This document shows positions 9,201 to 17,961 of a DNA stretch of 63,937 nt, piece after piece (the stretch's first letter is position 1; the number at the start of each line of letters is the position of its first letter). The DNA is taken from contig CALKPY010000036.1 of assembly GCA_937991435.1 (NCBI GenBank), positions 1 through 63,937 on the forward strand. The letters run 5' to 3'. The stretch is from an uncultured Acidimicrobiales bacterium. GTDB taxonomy: Bacteria > Actinomycetota > Acidimicrobiia > Acidimicrobiales > UBA10347. Both the position numbers and the translations under genes were made by a program. The notes beneath the pieces were generated by a model. The model made no database searches. It was not told the DNA's origin and was given only the letters and a program-made list of their open reading frames with translations.

Positions 9201-10092
9201 CGGCATCAAGTTCGACACCGCTAGCGCGGACATCTCGCCCGAACTCCGGGCGGCCCATCAGGCGATTATCGACTGCATTAACGATGGCGGCGTCGCTAAC
9301 ACCGTGATCACGGATCAGGACGGCAACACCGTCGAGCTTGATTTGGACGTGGTCGGCGGGGACGGCAACCCGCAGTACTTCTACGGCGGCACCGTCGTAG
9401 ACGGCGACCCAGGCAGCGGCAAGCTGCGCGGCATGACTGTCACCTGCTCAGTCGGCGCTGCGTGCGACACAGCGCTGCGCACGGTCGGATGCAACGACGA
9501 CCGTCGTGACGACAAGCTTGACACACTCATCGGACTGCAGACCACCACGAATGATCTGCTCCAGCAGCTCATCGACTGCCTCTGCGGAGACTGCCCTGAA
9601 TGCCCGCCGCTCGACATCGGCACACCCGCATACACGTCTGACGCCTCCCCAGTATCGTTCCCTACCGAAGCTTGCAGCCCGACACGCGACTACGGCACAC
9701 CAATCTCGTTCGGCGCAGACGCCATTGAATGTTTGACGAACGCCGACCCCGGCCTTCTGATCCGTGTCCGCTGGTCGTTCGATCACGAAGTGGAAGCGTC
9801 CACCAGCCACAGCGGCTTCAACGTGTCCGTCACCGGCGGAGCATCAGCCATCACTCCTGTCGCTACGTCAAGCGTCGCCACCGGCGCTGACATCGGCGCA
9901 GCAGCCCCACATAGCGGCGTACGCGCCGACTACTGGGCTGACTTCGACATCCCGCTCGGAGACCTCCTCTCCGGCGTCGTCCTCCAAACCTCAGCGTTCG
10001 GAACGACAAGCGGGCAATGCGAAACCATCCACTCACAAAACATCACGATCTCCCCTGACGACGTGAACCTGTCCGACATCTGCGACTGCTAG
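6298..10092 (+). CDS. Giant Cys-rich repeat virion protein
   Basis: 1264 residues starting on the base after the previous stop. Not recognised as a named family. Residues ~180-415 hold five tandem units of 46-47 residues with the pattern VTVDVEYVCN-x-TGVYDEIT, TDGVPADPVV, C, each with two cysteines; two degenerate units precede them. The centre and C-terminus keep the same strand-rich, Cys-studded style (for example DKLDTLIGLQTTTNDLLQQL forms a short helix before CLCGDCPEC). Likely an extracellular, beta-sandwich or beta-solenoid virion fibre or capsid/tail decoration. No enzyme motif seen. Position just after the capsid genes suggests a head fibre, but tail fibre is equally possible. Confidence 0.6.
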   Translation: MSNENAPFPDPSADACPPAVDPNAPPDCTCEEALAGEICTCIEAQTTELVAALEACCASIVDAINAQTHVDVEYICDEDLNTWQLVTFVDGVETSSVDTGVSCDDPKPMPTQVVRECRDGVINIVFYTDPTDGTIPTELSAVPTAEPCDGVVTIDNTCDNPVPVVACEPLEVVIVGNEIPVVEVDTVPVCNEATGLIEYHQTTTTDGVPAETVVIPTAIACVAEPVPVVTVDVEFFCNTDTGVYDQITITTTDGVVGEPVITPTTTLCVIEPEPVVTVDVEYVCNEGTGVYDEITTTTTDGVPADPVVEATTIPCDQPEPVVTVDVEYVCNEDTGVYDEITTTTTDGVPADPVVEATTIVCVPAPEPVVTIDIELVCNADTGVYDEHIYTTTDGVTAEPVITPTTISCVVPEAPDFEQITECRNGTVHTVTSAIDADGVITEISAIDTGQECEPGAPECVKWQSVYVQMDNTGTTYKEAIEFNITNTDGSVDTFTVGPVAGWSDQVSGIAAAMDGIYSGTYDPRCTILPNGCGGLLPPPADAPAQPGIFARYINGVHCPTDIKIPVKATATRASGAVVDLPFYVIKGPEYRGQVCRTCDNGAGALQYEDGSLVAAADLPVCLFDCAEAIPEPPLAACQFDTLAGNWCDLVLSGDPDVDDTIVQSEIVITISTCGSEQSASYSVIDADGALEPYEPQGIIVDCETGEEPFVEPPPCPEGAVFECVEIPGNGYGILDNSLWNDGAAAPANHLQNGNAYEIELTKADGSTMLLGPLADPYFNTFMAAFNAAPGCKVLPVCANHTSPKGCAASHVANLAAYPAYDAPTAPGDPQNNLGNPALEELWATGWLLDCAGCESPIVRAEIVGATDPAWIGVAKDIIVHEGEPTTAFRSLNCEGVFWKDCDGNDIPAPTGGCCATPCAAPAPAAAIDAALIECCPEGGGAAVEYVRPEPQDTEQSYGIGDVIGDGTGGIKFDTASADISPELRAAHQAIIDCINDGGVANTVITDQDGNTVELDLDVVGGDGNPQYFYGGTVVDGDPGSGKLRGMTVTCSVGAACDTALRTVGCNDDRRDDKLDTLIGLQTTTNDLLQQLIDCLCGDCPECPPLDIGTPAYTSDASPVSFPTEACSPTRDYGTPISFGADAIECLTNADPGLLIRVRWSFDHEVEASTSHSGFNVSVTGGASAITPVATSSVATGADIGAAAPHSGVRADYWADFDIPLGDLLSGVVLQTSAFGTTSGQCETIHSQNITISPDDVNLSDICDC
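6841..7542 (+). repeat. Five 138-141 bp tandem repeats
   Basis: Units begin at 6841, 6982, 7123, 7261 and 7402. Units 3 and 4 are nearly identical over their whole length, so recent duplication or gene conversion is likely. Each encodes one VDVEYVCN...TTTDGV module. Confidence 0.85.
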
Positions 10093-10101
10093 GACCCAGC
10101 G

Positions 10102-10287
10102 ATGCCTAAGTCATACGAATACAACGGCGTAACATTCAACGCCGAAGCACTCTCCGCGCTGATGGGCGAAGAGGTTGTTGACACACCCGCCGGGGACATC
10201 GATGGGCTTGTGAACCAGCGCGACGCGGGCGCCTCCCGCATCCTTGCTGGTTACCGCAAACAGCTCGGCCTGACGGTGAAGCGCTGA
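10102..10287 (+). CDS. Small virion-cluster protein, unknown
   Basis: 61 residues (MPKSYEYNGVTF start, ending GYRKQLGLTVKR). No Cys, moderately charged, and no recognised domain. It sits between two large structural genes with 1-9 base spacing, so it is probably co-translated and may be a chaperone or a small virion part. Confidence 0.6.
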   Translation: MPKSYEYNGVTFNAEALSALMGEEVVDTPAGDIDGLVNQRDAGASRILAGYRKQLGLTVKR

Positions 10288-10288
10288 C

Positions 10289-11674
10289 ATGGGTTTGAGC
10301 CTCAAAGAAGCGTGGTGTCAGGTCTCCGACTGGGTGAGTAACCCGCCGTGGATCACAGAACTACCCGCCGACATGGACGAGCAGCTACTCGCCGTCAACT
10401 GCGAAGCAGAGACGCCATCGCTCGAGATCAGCAACGGCAACAGCGTCCCACTAAACCAGCTCGGCACTCGTGTCATCTACCGGTACGCGCCGACAGCCCA
10501 ACCTGGTCTACGCGCCCGCTGGTGGCTGCCCGCTGCCGGCCCTCATCTTGACCCGCTTGAATGGGACGGGCCAGCAGACCAGCCGGTGGGTTTCCCGCTG
10601 CCGACCGTCGCGGCGCCCGACTTTGAGGTTGTCAACAACTCGGCGTCAGTCACTGACTCAAACTCGGGTGCTGGCGCTGCCCGATACGGCATCATTGACG
10701 GCTGGATTTTGTTGCCGGACGACGTGACGCACATTCGGGACGCCAACACAAACTCAGGTGAGCTTGGCATGGTCCTGATCGGTGCTTGCTGCGGCGGCCC
10801 CCTCATAGAGCAGCCTGGCGGGAATCACGACACGAACACCGCTGGCGGTGGGCTCGGAGCGTTGATGGATCCGACGCCTATCACGGGCGGCTGGCACTAC
10901 ATTTACAACCCGCAGTCAGACCTGTCGGCCTTCCAAGGTCTCCAACTCCAATACTCAACCGATGATCAGGCGTCGTGGGTTGCTGTCGCAACCAAGCAGC
11001 CAGAAGCACCCGTTGTTGAAATAGTTGAAGCCCCGGCATGCGATGACATCCCGGAAGGTTGGCAGATTGAACCGTTGGCGGAATGCTGCCAACCGGCCTA
11101 CACCGCACCGGGCGGGATAGATGAAGACGCAGTACAAGCGCTGATAGACGCATCAGCTCTCACCATCTCCACCGTCACCCCAATCCCTGACAACGAGGCC
11201 GACACAGCGATCCGCACTGGGTTCGCTGGCGTAACCGGCGATGTCGCTGACGCTGGGCACAATCATCCGATTGTCCCGCAGGAACACCCTGCATGGCCCG
11301 GCGTTGCCGTCAACGCGAACGCCACACTCCTCCAAGAAGTCGTTCTGGACGGCAACCGATCCACAGAAGAATGGATCGAATACGAAGTACGGGTCCGGGT
11401 GTCGGTAGATGCCGGGACCGGCTGGCCCATCATCACGTTCCCCAGCATCGCCGGATACCGCCAACCCATCCTGACCGTCACCAACACATACCGGAACCCG
11501 TCCACCACGTTCCAAGACGATGACGGCTCGTTCGGCGCGGCACCCCGAGGCCCATACATGGGCATCGAATGGTCCCACTGGTCCAGCACCCGCAGCATCT
11601 ACGGCCCGTTCCGGCGAGACAACGACATCACCAGCTGGTTCATATGCGTCTCCGCCATGTACGTGAGGATCTAA
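10289..11674 (+). CDS. Virion fibre-like protein with AGHNHP motif
   Basis: 461 residues, one base after the previous stop. N-terminal ~250 residues are strand-rich with paired cysteines (IGACCGG, LAECCQP). Residues ~270-330 contain DEDAVQALIDAS followed by DVADAGHNHPIV; an A-x-H-x-H segment after a helical trimerisation-like stretch is common in phage tail/head fibre necks. The C-terminal ~130 residues (WIEYEVRVRVSVDAGTGWPI onwards) look like a compact beta knob. Inferred to be a receptor-binding or decoration fibre; receptor unknown. Confidence 0.55.
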   Translation: MGLSLKEAWCQVSDWVSNPPWITELPADMDEQLLAVNCEAETPSLEISNGNSVPLNQLGTRVIYRYAPTAQPGLRARWWLPAAGPHLDPLEWDGPADQPVGFPLPTVAAPDFEVVNNSASVTDSNSGAGAARYGIIDGWILLPDDVTHIRDANTNSGELGMVLIGACCGGPLIEQPGGNHDTNTAGGGLGALMDPTPITGGWHYIYNPQSDLSAFQGLQLQYSTDDQASWVAVATKQPEAPVVEIVEAPACDDIPEGWQIEPLAECCQPAYTAPGGIDEDAVQALIDASALTISTVTPIPDNEADTAIRTGFAGVTGDVADAGHNHPIVPQEHPAWPGVAVNANATLLQEVVLDGNRSTEEWIEYEVRVRVSVDAGTGWPIITFPSIAGYRQPILTVTNTYRNPSTTFQDDDGSFGAAPRGPYMGIEWSHWSSTRSIYGPFRRDNDITSWFICVSAMYVRI

Positions 11675-12064
11675 ATGAAGACCGTCAAGACAGAGAAAGA
11701 CATCGAGTCGTTGGAGCTCGGCGAAGGGTTCATCATCGTCGTCGACGGACTGGACAAGTTCGCCGACGACCCAGACGGACCCGTTGCCATGCTTGACTCG
11801 AAGGAATGGGCGGAAGCTGAACGGCTCGGGAAACTCGTAGAAGAACGCTTCGCCAAACCGCCATCAGTAGCGGTCCCGACTCTCACCGTCGGGTTCGACG
11901 CAACCCATGCGCTCATCACTAGCGCCGTTGATCGTTCCGCAGTCATCAGCGGAGACGTGCGAGACGGCACCATCAAACTGTCCGCAGGTAAGGTGGCGAA
12001 ACGTAAACTCACCAACGAAAACCACGGGTACGTCACAGTCGACGGCGAAAAGTTCGTCCGATGA
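11675..12064 (+). CDS. Unknown protein, paralogue of next gene
   Basis: 129 residues, start ATG immediately after the previous TAA. The C-terminal ~35 residues (GTIKLSAGKVAKRKL then GYVTVDGEKFVR) align with the end of the 12061 product (GDLQLEAGKPVRRKL then NTVTIDGTTYHR), so both carry the same small beta module. No Cys, unlike its neighbours. Probably a structural or assembly accessory. Confidence 0.55.
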   Translation: MKTVKTEKDIESLELGEGFIIVVDGLDKFADDPDGPVAMLDSKEWAEAERLGKLVEERFAKPPSVAVPTLTVGFDATHALITSAVDRSAVISGDVRDGTIKLSAGKVAKRKLTNENHGYVTVDGEKFVR

Positions 12065-12426
12065 TCCTTCTTGACCCGGCAGGCACCCAGGCTGTTGATC
12101 GTCACGCGTTGGGGTTCGGCGACTTCGAAGGCATCTACGCGACCACGAACCCGCTTCCGCCGCAACCCATGGACGTGGCGGCGTTGGGTGAAGCGATGAG
12201 TTACGGGCTGCAGGCGTTGACTGTCCCGCCAGAGACACGGCCGGAACCGCCGGCGCTGGTTATCGAGTTTTTGAATAAGCAGATCCGGTTGACGTCACCT
12301 ACCGAACGTACCGTCACCATCGAAGGAGACGGAGACTTGCAGCTTGAGGCGGGGAAACCTGTCCGCCGGAAACTGCGAGGCGACCGTAACACCGTCACCA
12401 TCGACGGCACCACATACCACCGATAA
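12061..12426 (+). CDS. Unknown protein, paralogue of previous gene
   Basis: 121 residues, start overlaps the preceding stop (ATGA). Shares the C-terminal 'AGK-x2-RKL ... TVTIDG' module with the 11675 product, while the N-terminal half (DVAALGEAMSYGLQALTVPP) differs. Tandem duplication followed by divergence is the simplest explanation. Confidence 0.55.
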   Translation: MILLDPAGTQAVDRHALGFGDFEGIYATTNPLPPQPMDVAALGEAMSYGLQALTVPPETRPEPPALVIEFLNKQIRLTSPTERTVTIEGDGDLQLEAGKPVRRKLRGDRNTVTIDGTTYHR

Positions 12427-12437
12427 CACTGCACCTA

Positions 12438-13244
12438 ATGCCAGCAATCTTCACTCAGACATGCGAATGCGACACAACGACTGTAGGGACGGCCACACCG
12501 TTCCAACAGTCGTTCGGGCTGTCCGGGTGCTGGAAAGCCGGGTACTGCGACCCCCAACCCGTCTGCGACGGCACCGTCACCGCCAAAATCGTGCCACTCT
12601 GCAGCGGACTCTCGAGTTGTAACGGTTGCGGCGCGTGCACCGGCATTTCGCTGCGTGAAACCGTGTGCGTGGAAGACGACTGCGCGACCGGTTCCACCTT
12701 CATCAACGGACGCCCACCAGCCGGACAGCCCTGGTCGTGGGGACCGTACTCAGCACCGGACTTGGTTGCGTTCGAAGCAGCGTTAACTGCTGCCGGGTAC
12801 ACGGTCACGAACTTCGGTGAGAAACACCAGATCTGCCCGCCGTTCGGAGCGTTCGGCGAAGACCCCGCCGCGGTCGTCACCAACGCGTTCGGCACATCCA
12901 CACCCACCGTTGAACCAAACATCGACCCGAACTACGTACCGCCCGCGGCTGGTTCCTACACTGGTGTCATCCTCGACGCCCGCTCGTGGCTTGTCACCGT
13001 TGACATTAGTGCGGATGGCTGCTGGGAAATCCCAGAGTCCTGCCTCCCATGCCTCGAATGTTTCGAAACCGCTGACGGCTCCAACGCCGAAGACTTGTAC
13101 GGCTTCCAAATCACCGAACGCCCGATTGTCGGGTCGAAGACGCAGTGCCCTCGTAACTGGTTTGTGTGGGGCGACTGCACCGATTGTTTCCCTGATGGCG
13201 TCACGGGCGTCAAAGACATCCACGAAATAGGTTTGTTGCTATGA
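12438..13244 (+). CDS. Cys-rich virion protein
   Basis: 268 residues with about 19 cysteines (7%), including CSGLSSCNGCGACTG, PESCLPCLECFE and GDCTDCFPDG. No known fold recognised. The pattern has no regular C-x2-C...C-x2-C zinc-finger geometry, so extracellular disulfides or loosely metal-binding loops are both possible. Overlaps the next gene by ATGA. Probably a virion surface component of the 5.3-17.9 kb block. Confidence 0.55.
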   Translation: MPAIFTQTCECDTTTVGTATPFQQSFGLSGCWKAGYCDPQPVCDGTVTAKIVPLCSGLSSCNGCGACTGISLRETVCVEDDCATGSTFINGRPPAGQPWSWGPYSAPDLVAFEAALTAAGYTVTNFGEKHQICPPFGAFGEDPAAVVTNAFGTSTPTVEPNIDPNYVPPAAGSYTGVILDARSWLVTVDISADGCWEIPESCLPCLECFETADGSNAEDLYGFQITERPIVGSKTQCPRNWFVWGDCTDCFPDGVTGVKDIHEIGLLL

Positions 13245-13834
13245 ACCCCACGAACTGTCTCACCGGCATTTTCAACACCCAGATCATTCAGGCGTTGCAG
13301 GAAGCCGGTTTGGTTGACGCTCTCGGTAACGCGATCTGTAACTGCGAAGGCGGCACCACAGGCGGTGGGGATTGTGGCTGCACAATCAACGACATTCTCG
13401 GTAACCCTGCTGGTTTGGCTGCTGGTTCTGGTGTGTTTGTGCAGCCGGATGGCACATGGGGTGTCGGCTCTGCTGCGGATCGGGCGTGCTGCGATTTTGA
13501 CATGATCTACTCAGCGCCGTGCTGCCTGACCGACGGCGCAATATCTAACGGCCAGATCTCACCGCCCGAAGGGTTCGTTTCCGTTATTGAGGTGATCGGC
13601 GATTCACCAGCGCCACTCAACATCACGTTTGATGTTGTGTTCTGTGGGACGACTTCGTCTGTGGCTGGCCCGTTCACCATCCCGCAAGGTTCCACGTCCA
13701 CGTCTATCCCGGTCGGGTTTCAGACGTTTGGTGTAGCGGACAGTTGTTTGCAGATCAGGATTCTTGGTGGTTTGCCGGAGAATTCGCCGGATTGCTGGCG
13801 GGCGACGTTCCAGATCCGCGGCGACATCGGCTGA
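13241..13834 (+). CDS. Cys-rich virion protein
   Basis: 197 residues with about 12 cysteines, including ICNCEGG, DCGCTIND, ACCDFD and APCCLTD. The segment LGNPAGLAAGSGVFVQPDGTWG resembles the short repeat linkers of phage fibres. The C-terminal ~90 residues are strand-rich (GSTSTSIPVGFQTFGVADSC). No enzyme motif. Confidence 0.55.
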   Translation: MNPTNCLTGIFNTQIIQALQEAGLVDALGNAICNCEGGTTGGGDCGCTINDILGNPAGLAAGSGVFVQPDGTWGVGSAADRACCDFDMIYSAPCCLTDGAISNGQISPPEGFVSVIEVIGDSPAPLNITFDVVFCGTTSSVAGPFTIPQGSTSTSIPVGFQTFGVADSCLQIRILGGLPENSPDCWRATFQIRGDIG

Positions 13835-13903
13835 GTCACACCCCATCCGTAGTGTTTCGTTCGTAGGCCGGGCAGCCACACAGACCTCTGGAAAGACTTT
13901 TAC

Positions 13904-15424
13904 ATGTGTGACTGCATCATGGGCGGACTCGGCGGCGGTGCCGACGAAAACACCACATACACCCTGGAATCCGCTGCTGTTGGTGACGGTGTCACCGAAC
14001 ACAACCTGATCGACTCCGCTGGTGTTGTTGTCGGCACGTGGACCACGTGCGACGACTGCACCCACACCACCCTCGACTCGTTCGAGTCCGTCGTTGATGA
14101 GGCTACGGGTGAGATCACGATCACCGTGACGCTCTCCGACGGTTCCACCGGCGACATCGTGCTACCCGCCCCGCCGGACGACATCTACGTCACCGCCATC
14201 GACTCCGCATCCGTGTCGAACGCGGACGGCTCCACCACTACCACGTGGACGGTCACCCTTTCCGACGGCACGACCCTGCCGTTCACGTACGACCACCTCC
14301 CGTCGGCGGCCCCGACCGCCCTCGTTGTCGACCCGGCGGCTGGCACGGTCACGATCACGTACACGAACCCTGACGGCTCCACGTTCGACCTCGTCGACAC
14401 CGTTCCACCGTTCGCTGACACGAACACCACCAACACCACGTTCGTCTACGACCCGGCAACCGGCGACCTCACCATCACCGACTCAGACGGCAACGCGTTG
14501 GCGGTCAACATCCCGCCCAGTTACACCTCGTCGTTCGCCGCTCCGGTCACGAACGCTGACGGCACCATCACCTACACCCACAACGACGGCAACGGCAACA
14601 CCACCGACATCATCACATGCCCCGTCTGCGCCCAGGTCGTAGACGCCGACGGCAACTCGCTCGAAGACCCGGACAACCCTGGCACGTTCGTGATTCCTAC
14701 AGGCGGCGGCACTGCTTCAAGCGTCACCACATCACCAGGCGCTCCAGCCGTCCACGACGACGGCAACGGAAACACCGTCACCATCTCAGCGCTTGACAAT
14801 CAAGACGGCACAGCCGACATTCTCGGCTGCAAAGTCTCCAACGAGAAGATCACGCTGTGTATAGATGAGACGCCAGGCGTCGCAGTCCACACCAAGCGCA
14901 TCACGGACTTGAAGACCGGCGTTGAAACCGACTTCGTGTACTCCGCACACTCCCGCTCGGTCAACACCTTCAACGGCTTCTACGCAGTAGACGACACGAT
15001 CACCGTCGGCCCGCCAAACTTCGACGTGATCACCCCAGCAGCCACCATGCCCGCCTGGGGTTGCCCGACGCTCACCGGCACCATCCGGCTCTACATGCAG
15101 CTAAACGCCGACGCGAACCCGATCGGTGCACCGGCCGAAAACCTCAACTTCCGCTACCGGATCAACGGAGGCGGCTGGCTCGCAATGCAGCCGCTCACCT
15201 CCTACTCGCCGACAATCATCGGCATCGCCGGGGCAACCGGATCCAACCAGACCAACCAAGAGTTGATCATCACCGGCGCCCGCTACGACGTCGCGATGCC
15301 AGCAGGTGCAACTCTTGAGTTTGGTGTCGCAGCCACCAACCCGTTCGACCCAGGCGAAGGCTTGCAGTTGCAGGCCGTCTGGGGCGCTTTCGAATACGTC
15401 GACCTTGAATGTGAGATCAAGTAA
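13904..15424 (+). CDS. Beta-rich fibre-like virion protein
   Basis: 506 residues, ATG preceded by GGAAAG. Contains repeated short strand modules of the type 'ADGTITYTHNDGNGN', 'DGSTTTTWTVTLSDGTTL' and 'AAGTVTITYTNPDGS', like bacterial adhesin or phage fibre repeats, with a globular C-terminal region (VNTFNGFYAVDDTITVGPPN onwards) that could be a receptor-binding head. Fewer cysteines than its neighbours. It has its own short leader (13835-13903), suggesting independent translation initiation. Confidence 0.55.
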   Translation: MCDCIMGGLGGGADENTTYTLESAAVGDGVTEHNLIDSAGVVVGTWTTCDDCTHTTLDSFESVVDEATGEITITVTLSDGSTGDIVLPAPPDDIYVTAIDSASVSNADGSTTTTWTVTLSDGTTLPFTYDHLPSAAPTALVVDPAAGTVTITYTNPDGSTFDLVDTVPPFADTNTTNTTFVYDPATGDLTITDSDGNALAVNIPPSYTSSFAAPVTNADGTITYTHNDGNGNTTDIITCPVCAQVVDADGNSLEDPDNPGTFVIPTGGGTASSVTTSPGAPAVHDDGNGNTVTISALDNQDGTADILGCKVSNEKITLCIDETPGVAVHTKRITDLKTGVETDFVYSAHSRSVNTFNGFYAVDDTITVGPPNFDVITPAATMPAWGCPTLTGTIRLYMQLNADANPIGAPAENLNFRYRINGGGWLAMQPLTSYSPTIIGIAGATGSNQTNQELIITGARYDVAMPAGATLEFGVAATNPFDPGEGLQLQAVWGAFEYVDLECEIK

Positions 15425-15678
15425 TGAAGAACCCCATGAAGACCGTCTATTTCGATCACCCAGATTTCGGGCTCTGCTCACTCGGCGGTGTGACCGCCGA
15501 AGTGCCAGAAGGCTCGAAAGAGCTGAGTGAAAAGGCGTTTGAGAAGGCTCGCGCTGCTGAGCTGAAAGAGCGTTCCGACGCTTCGGCAGCATCAGCAAAC
15601 AAGGTTCTCGAAAAGCGGAAAGCTGACATGGCTGCCGCAGGATTCACGGCGGATCAGATCGCGCTTTTGGCGTCGTGA
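15424..15678 (+). CDS. Small helical protein, unknown
   Basis: 84 residues. Start ATG shares one base with the previous TAA. The N-terminal ~30 residues (TVYFDHPDFGLCSLGGVTAEVPEG) are followed by a strongly helical, charged C-terminal half (ELSEKAFEKARAAELKERSDA). It could be a fibre chaperone or a trimerisation helix. The next gene starts inside its stop (GTGA). Confidence 0.55.
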   Translation: MKNPMKTVYFDHPDFGLCSLGGVTAEVPEGSKELSEKAFEKARAAELKERSDASAASANKVLEKRKADMAAAGFTADQIALLAS

Positions 15679-16934
15679 CAGTCACGAAACTCCACGGCGT
15701 CTATGACGTCCGAGACTGGGACAAAACCTACGGCACAGGCGGTGATGACGGAGCGATCATCACCGCTGCCGCTGCGTCCATGAAGGCACGCAATAACGGC
15801 GGCGTCTTAGCGTTGCCCGGCGAAGCCAATCTTGACACGACGGCGCTCGTGCCCCCTGGCGTGATTCTGCGCGGTAACGGAGGAGGCGAAACCCGCCTCA
15901 CCGTCCGCAACGCCCCCATCGGCATCCACCACCTAGGCGACGACCTGGGCGACCGCTTCGAAGGTGGCGGTACAGAATCGCTCAGTGTCGGACTCACATC
16001 AGCCGGGCAAGGCGGCATCTTTCTAGAAGGCACACGTCGCGCCAAGATTTACGACGTTGCCGTTGAGGGCGACCTGAAAGGCGGCATCTACGGCATCAAA
16101 CTCGCCCCCCGCGTCAACAACAACAACGGCGGGTCAGCGTTCAACCACATCGAAAACACCGTCATGGACGGCATTGACGACGGCCCTGGCCTTTGGTGCA
16201 CGTCAGTTTCAGCGGCAGACGGCGGCGGCTTCTGCAACCGAAACTTCGCTCGCTTCTCACGCTCCCAAACCTGCGACATCGGCGTGCTACTAGAAGACTC
16301 CGACACGAACCACTTTCAATGGTGGGACACTCAAGGATCCCGGTCAGCCGGGTACGTGCTCCGCGGCAACACGTTCGGCGGCGGCTCGTCATTCAACTAC
16401 ATCTACACGGTTCAGGAAAACCCTGCCGTACCGCTCGACTTCGACATCGCCCAGAACTCGTCACGCAACCGCTTCTACGGCGTGTACGGGATAGACAAGG
16501 TCAACGACCTCGGCGCAAACAACCAGTTCGACGAACGGTTCATCAACCACCTCGCCGAAACACACCTGGACCAAGAGTTCAGCCGAGAACTCATCGTTGA
16601 CACTGCGTTCGCCGGATCAGGTCCAACCCGAAACCTGAACGTGTCCAACGGCTCTGTCGGTGTGTTCAACCTGAACGCCAACACCAACTTTAACGTGGTC
16701 GGCGACGCAGACATGGCAACCATCGCCGGGCTGCAATACGCAAACCCCGTCCACGAATTCCGTCTCATCCTGCGAAACAACGCAGGCAACACCCCTGACT
16801 TCTCAGCATTCGTCACCGAATGGGCAGCACCAGGCGGTGTCCAGCCAGCGTGGCCAGCAAACACAACGGTCACCAACTTCTACACCTACGACGGCGGCGT
16901 CAACTGGATCGCCTCGCCAGTGAGTGGCTTCTGA
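15675..16934 (+). CDS. Tail spike-like protein, pectate-lyase beta-helix
   Basis: 419 residues from a GTG overlapping the preceding TGA. The N-terminus (VYDVRDWDKTYGTGGDDGA, then ALPGEANLDT and PPGVILRGNGGGETRL) matches the start of the pectate-lyase-like right-handed beta-helix family found in phage spikes. Later turns show the expected short strands with Asn/Gly (NRFYGVYGIDKVNDLG). A C-terminal ~80-residue beta domain follows. Such spikes usually bind or cleave surface polysaccharide; catalytic residues cannot be named here. Confidence 0.65.
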   Translation: MTVTKLHGVYDVRDWDKTYGTGGDDGAIITAAAASMKARNNGGVLALPGEANLDTTALVPPGVILRGNGGGETRLTVRNAPIGIHHLGDDLGDRFEGGGTESLSVGLTSAGQGGIFLEGTRRAKIYDVAVEGDLKGGIYGIKLAPRVNNNNGGSAFNHIENTVMDGIDDGPGLWCTSVSAADGGGFCNRNFARFSRSQTCDIGVLLEDSDTNHFQWWDTQGSRSAGYVLRGNTFGGGSSFNYIYTVQENPAVPLDFDIAQNSSRNRFYGVYGIDKVNDLGANNQFDERFINHLAETHLDQEFSRELIVDTAFAGSGPTRNLNVSNGSVGVFNLNANTNFNVVGDADMATIAGLQYANPVHEFRLILRNNAGNTPDFSAFVTEWAAPGGVQPAWPANTTVTNFYTYDGGVNWIASPVSGF

Positions 16935-17863
16935 TGTCCTGCGAAATCGTTATCCCGTTCGGCGACACCACCACCATCGAATTCTCGGAGAACGCGGCGG
17001 GGGAGATCGTGGCGAACTACGTCGGACCGACAGGCGGAACCGGCTGCTGCAACACCGGCATCGCTCTCGCAGTGAACGGCAACGACCTCACCGTCACCGT
17101 CACAGACACCAACGGCCCAATCAGCGAAACAGTCACCCTTCCCGCAGCGGGCGGCGACGGGTGCTGCAACACGGCGCTCGAGCTTTCACTCAACGCCGCG
17201 GGCGATCTCGTTGCGACCGTCACCGACGATAACGGTACGGTCACATCCAACGCTCTCACCTTGCCGGCAGGGACGGGCGGGTGCTGCAACACCGCAGTCG
17301 CCGCGACGCTCGACGGCAACGGTGATCTCGTGGTCACCGTCACTGACGACAACGGGCCAATCTCGTCCACACCGCTCACGCTCCCGGCAGGGACGGGAGG
17401 CTGCTGTAACACCGACATCTCACTCAGCTTCGACGCCAACGGCGACCTCATAGCGACCGTCACCGACGACAACGGCACCATCACATCCACACCCCTCGCA
17501 CTGCCGCCGGGTAGCGGCGACGGCTGCTGCAACACAGAGATCACACTCGGCACCAACGCAGCGGGCGAACTGTTCGCGACCGTCACAGACAACAACGGCA
17601 CCCTCACCTCTAACACAATCCCCGTCATGGTCATGTGCGCCGAAACAGGCGGCAACGGCCTCACCGGAACACGCGTCACCCCCGAGCGCGTCATCGGCTG
17701 CGAACGCCCCAGTATCAATCAAGACGACCCCGAACTCCTTTTCCCCGCCGCAGGATTCCCCGAGGGCTGGGAGCAAGACTTTGCCGACGGCGCCAACGGC
17801 CACGAAACATGGATCGTCCAGCCAGACGTCAACGGCGTCCTTCAGTGGCACCAAATCGTGTAG
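16934..17863 (+). CDS. Virion protein with five GCCNT paired-cysteine repeats
   Basis: 309 residues from ATG 16934 (overlapping the previous TGA). Residues ~37-235 are five tandem 39-41-residue units, each starting GCCNT and continuing with a 'NGDLVATVTDDNGTVTS' beta-hairpin and an 'LTLPAG' linker. The vicinal cysteine pair is invariant in all units. Such regularity suggests a beta-solenoid or bead-string fibre in which each module is locked or cross-linked through its Cys pair. The C-terminal ~65 residues (PERVIGCERPSINQDDPELL ... WIVQPDVNGVLQWHQIV) are non-repetitive. I know of no named family. Confidence 0.6.
   Translation: MSCEIVIPFGDTTTIEFSENAAGEIVANYVGPTGGTGCCNTGIALAVNGNDLTVTVTDTNGPISETVTLPAAGGDGCCNTALELSLNAAGDLVATVTDDNGTVTSNALTLPAGTGGCCNTAVAATLDGNGDLVVTVTDDNGPISSTPLTLPAGTGGCCNTDISLSFDANGDLIATVTDDNGTITSTPLALPPGSGDGCCNTEITLGTNAAGELFATVTDNNGTLTSNTIPVMVMCAETGGNGLTGTRVTPERVIGCERPSINQDDPELLFPAAGFPEGWEQDFADGANGHETWIVQPDVNGVLQWHQIV
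17042..17640 (+). repeat. Five 117-123 bp tandem repeats (GCCNT units)
   Basis: Units start at 17042, 17159, 17279, 17399 and 17522 and encode the paired-Cys modules. Codon choice drifts between units while the protein is conserved, so selection acts on the amino-acid repeat. Confidence 0.85.
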
Positions 17864-17961
17864 TCAGGTCACCCCGTTTCTTTACTATCAACACAACTCA
17901 ATAGGGCCGAGCATCCCACACCACACCACTCCTTTCTGACGCCACGGAGGCTCAGCCCGCA

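Noticed and set aside
12438-13834. Metallothionein-like metal storage proteins
   Set aside because: Cysteines are spaced among Trp/Phe/Gly-rich beta segments, and the genes sit in the virion block; a structural role is simpler.
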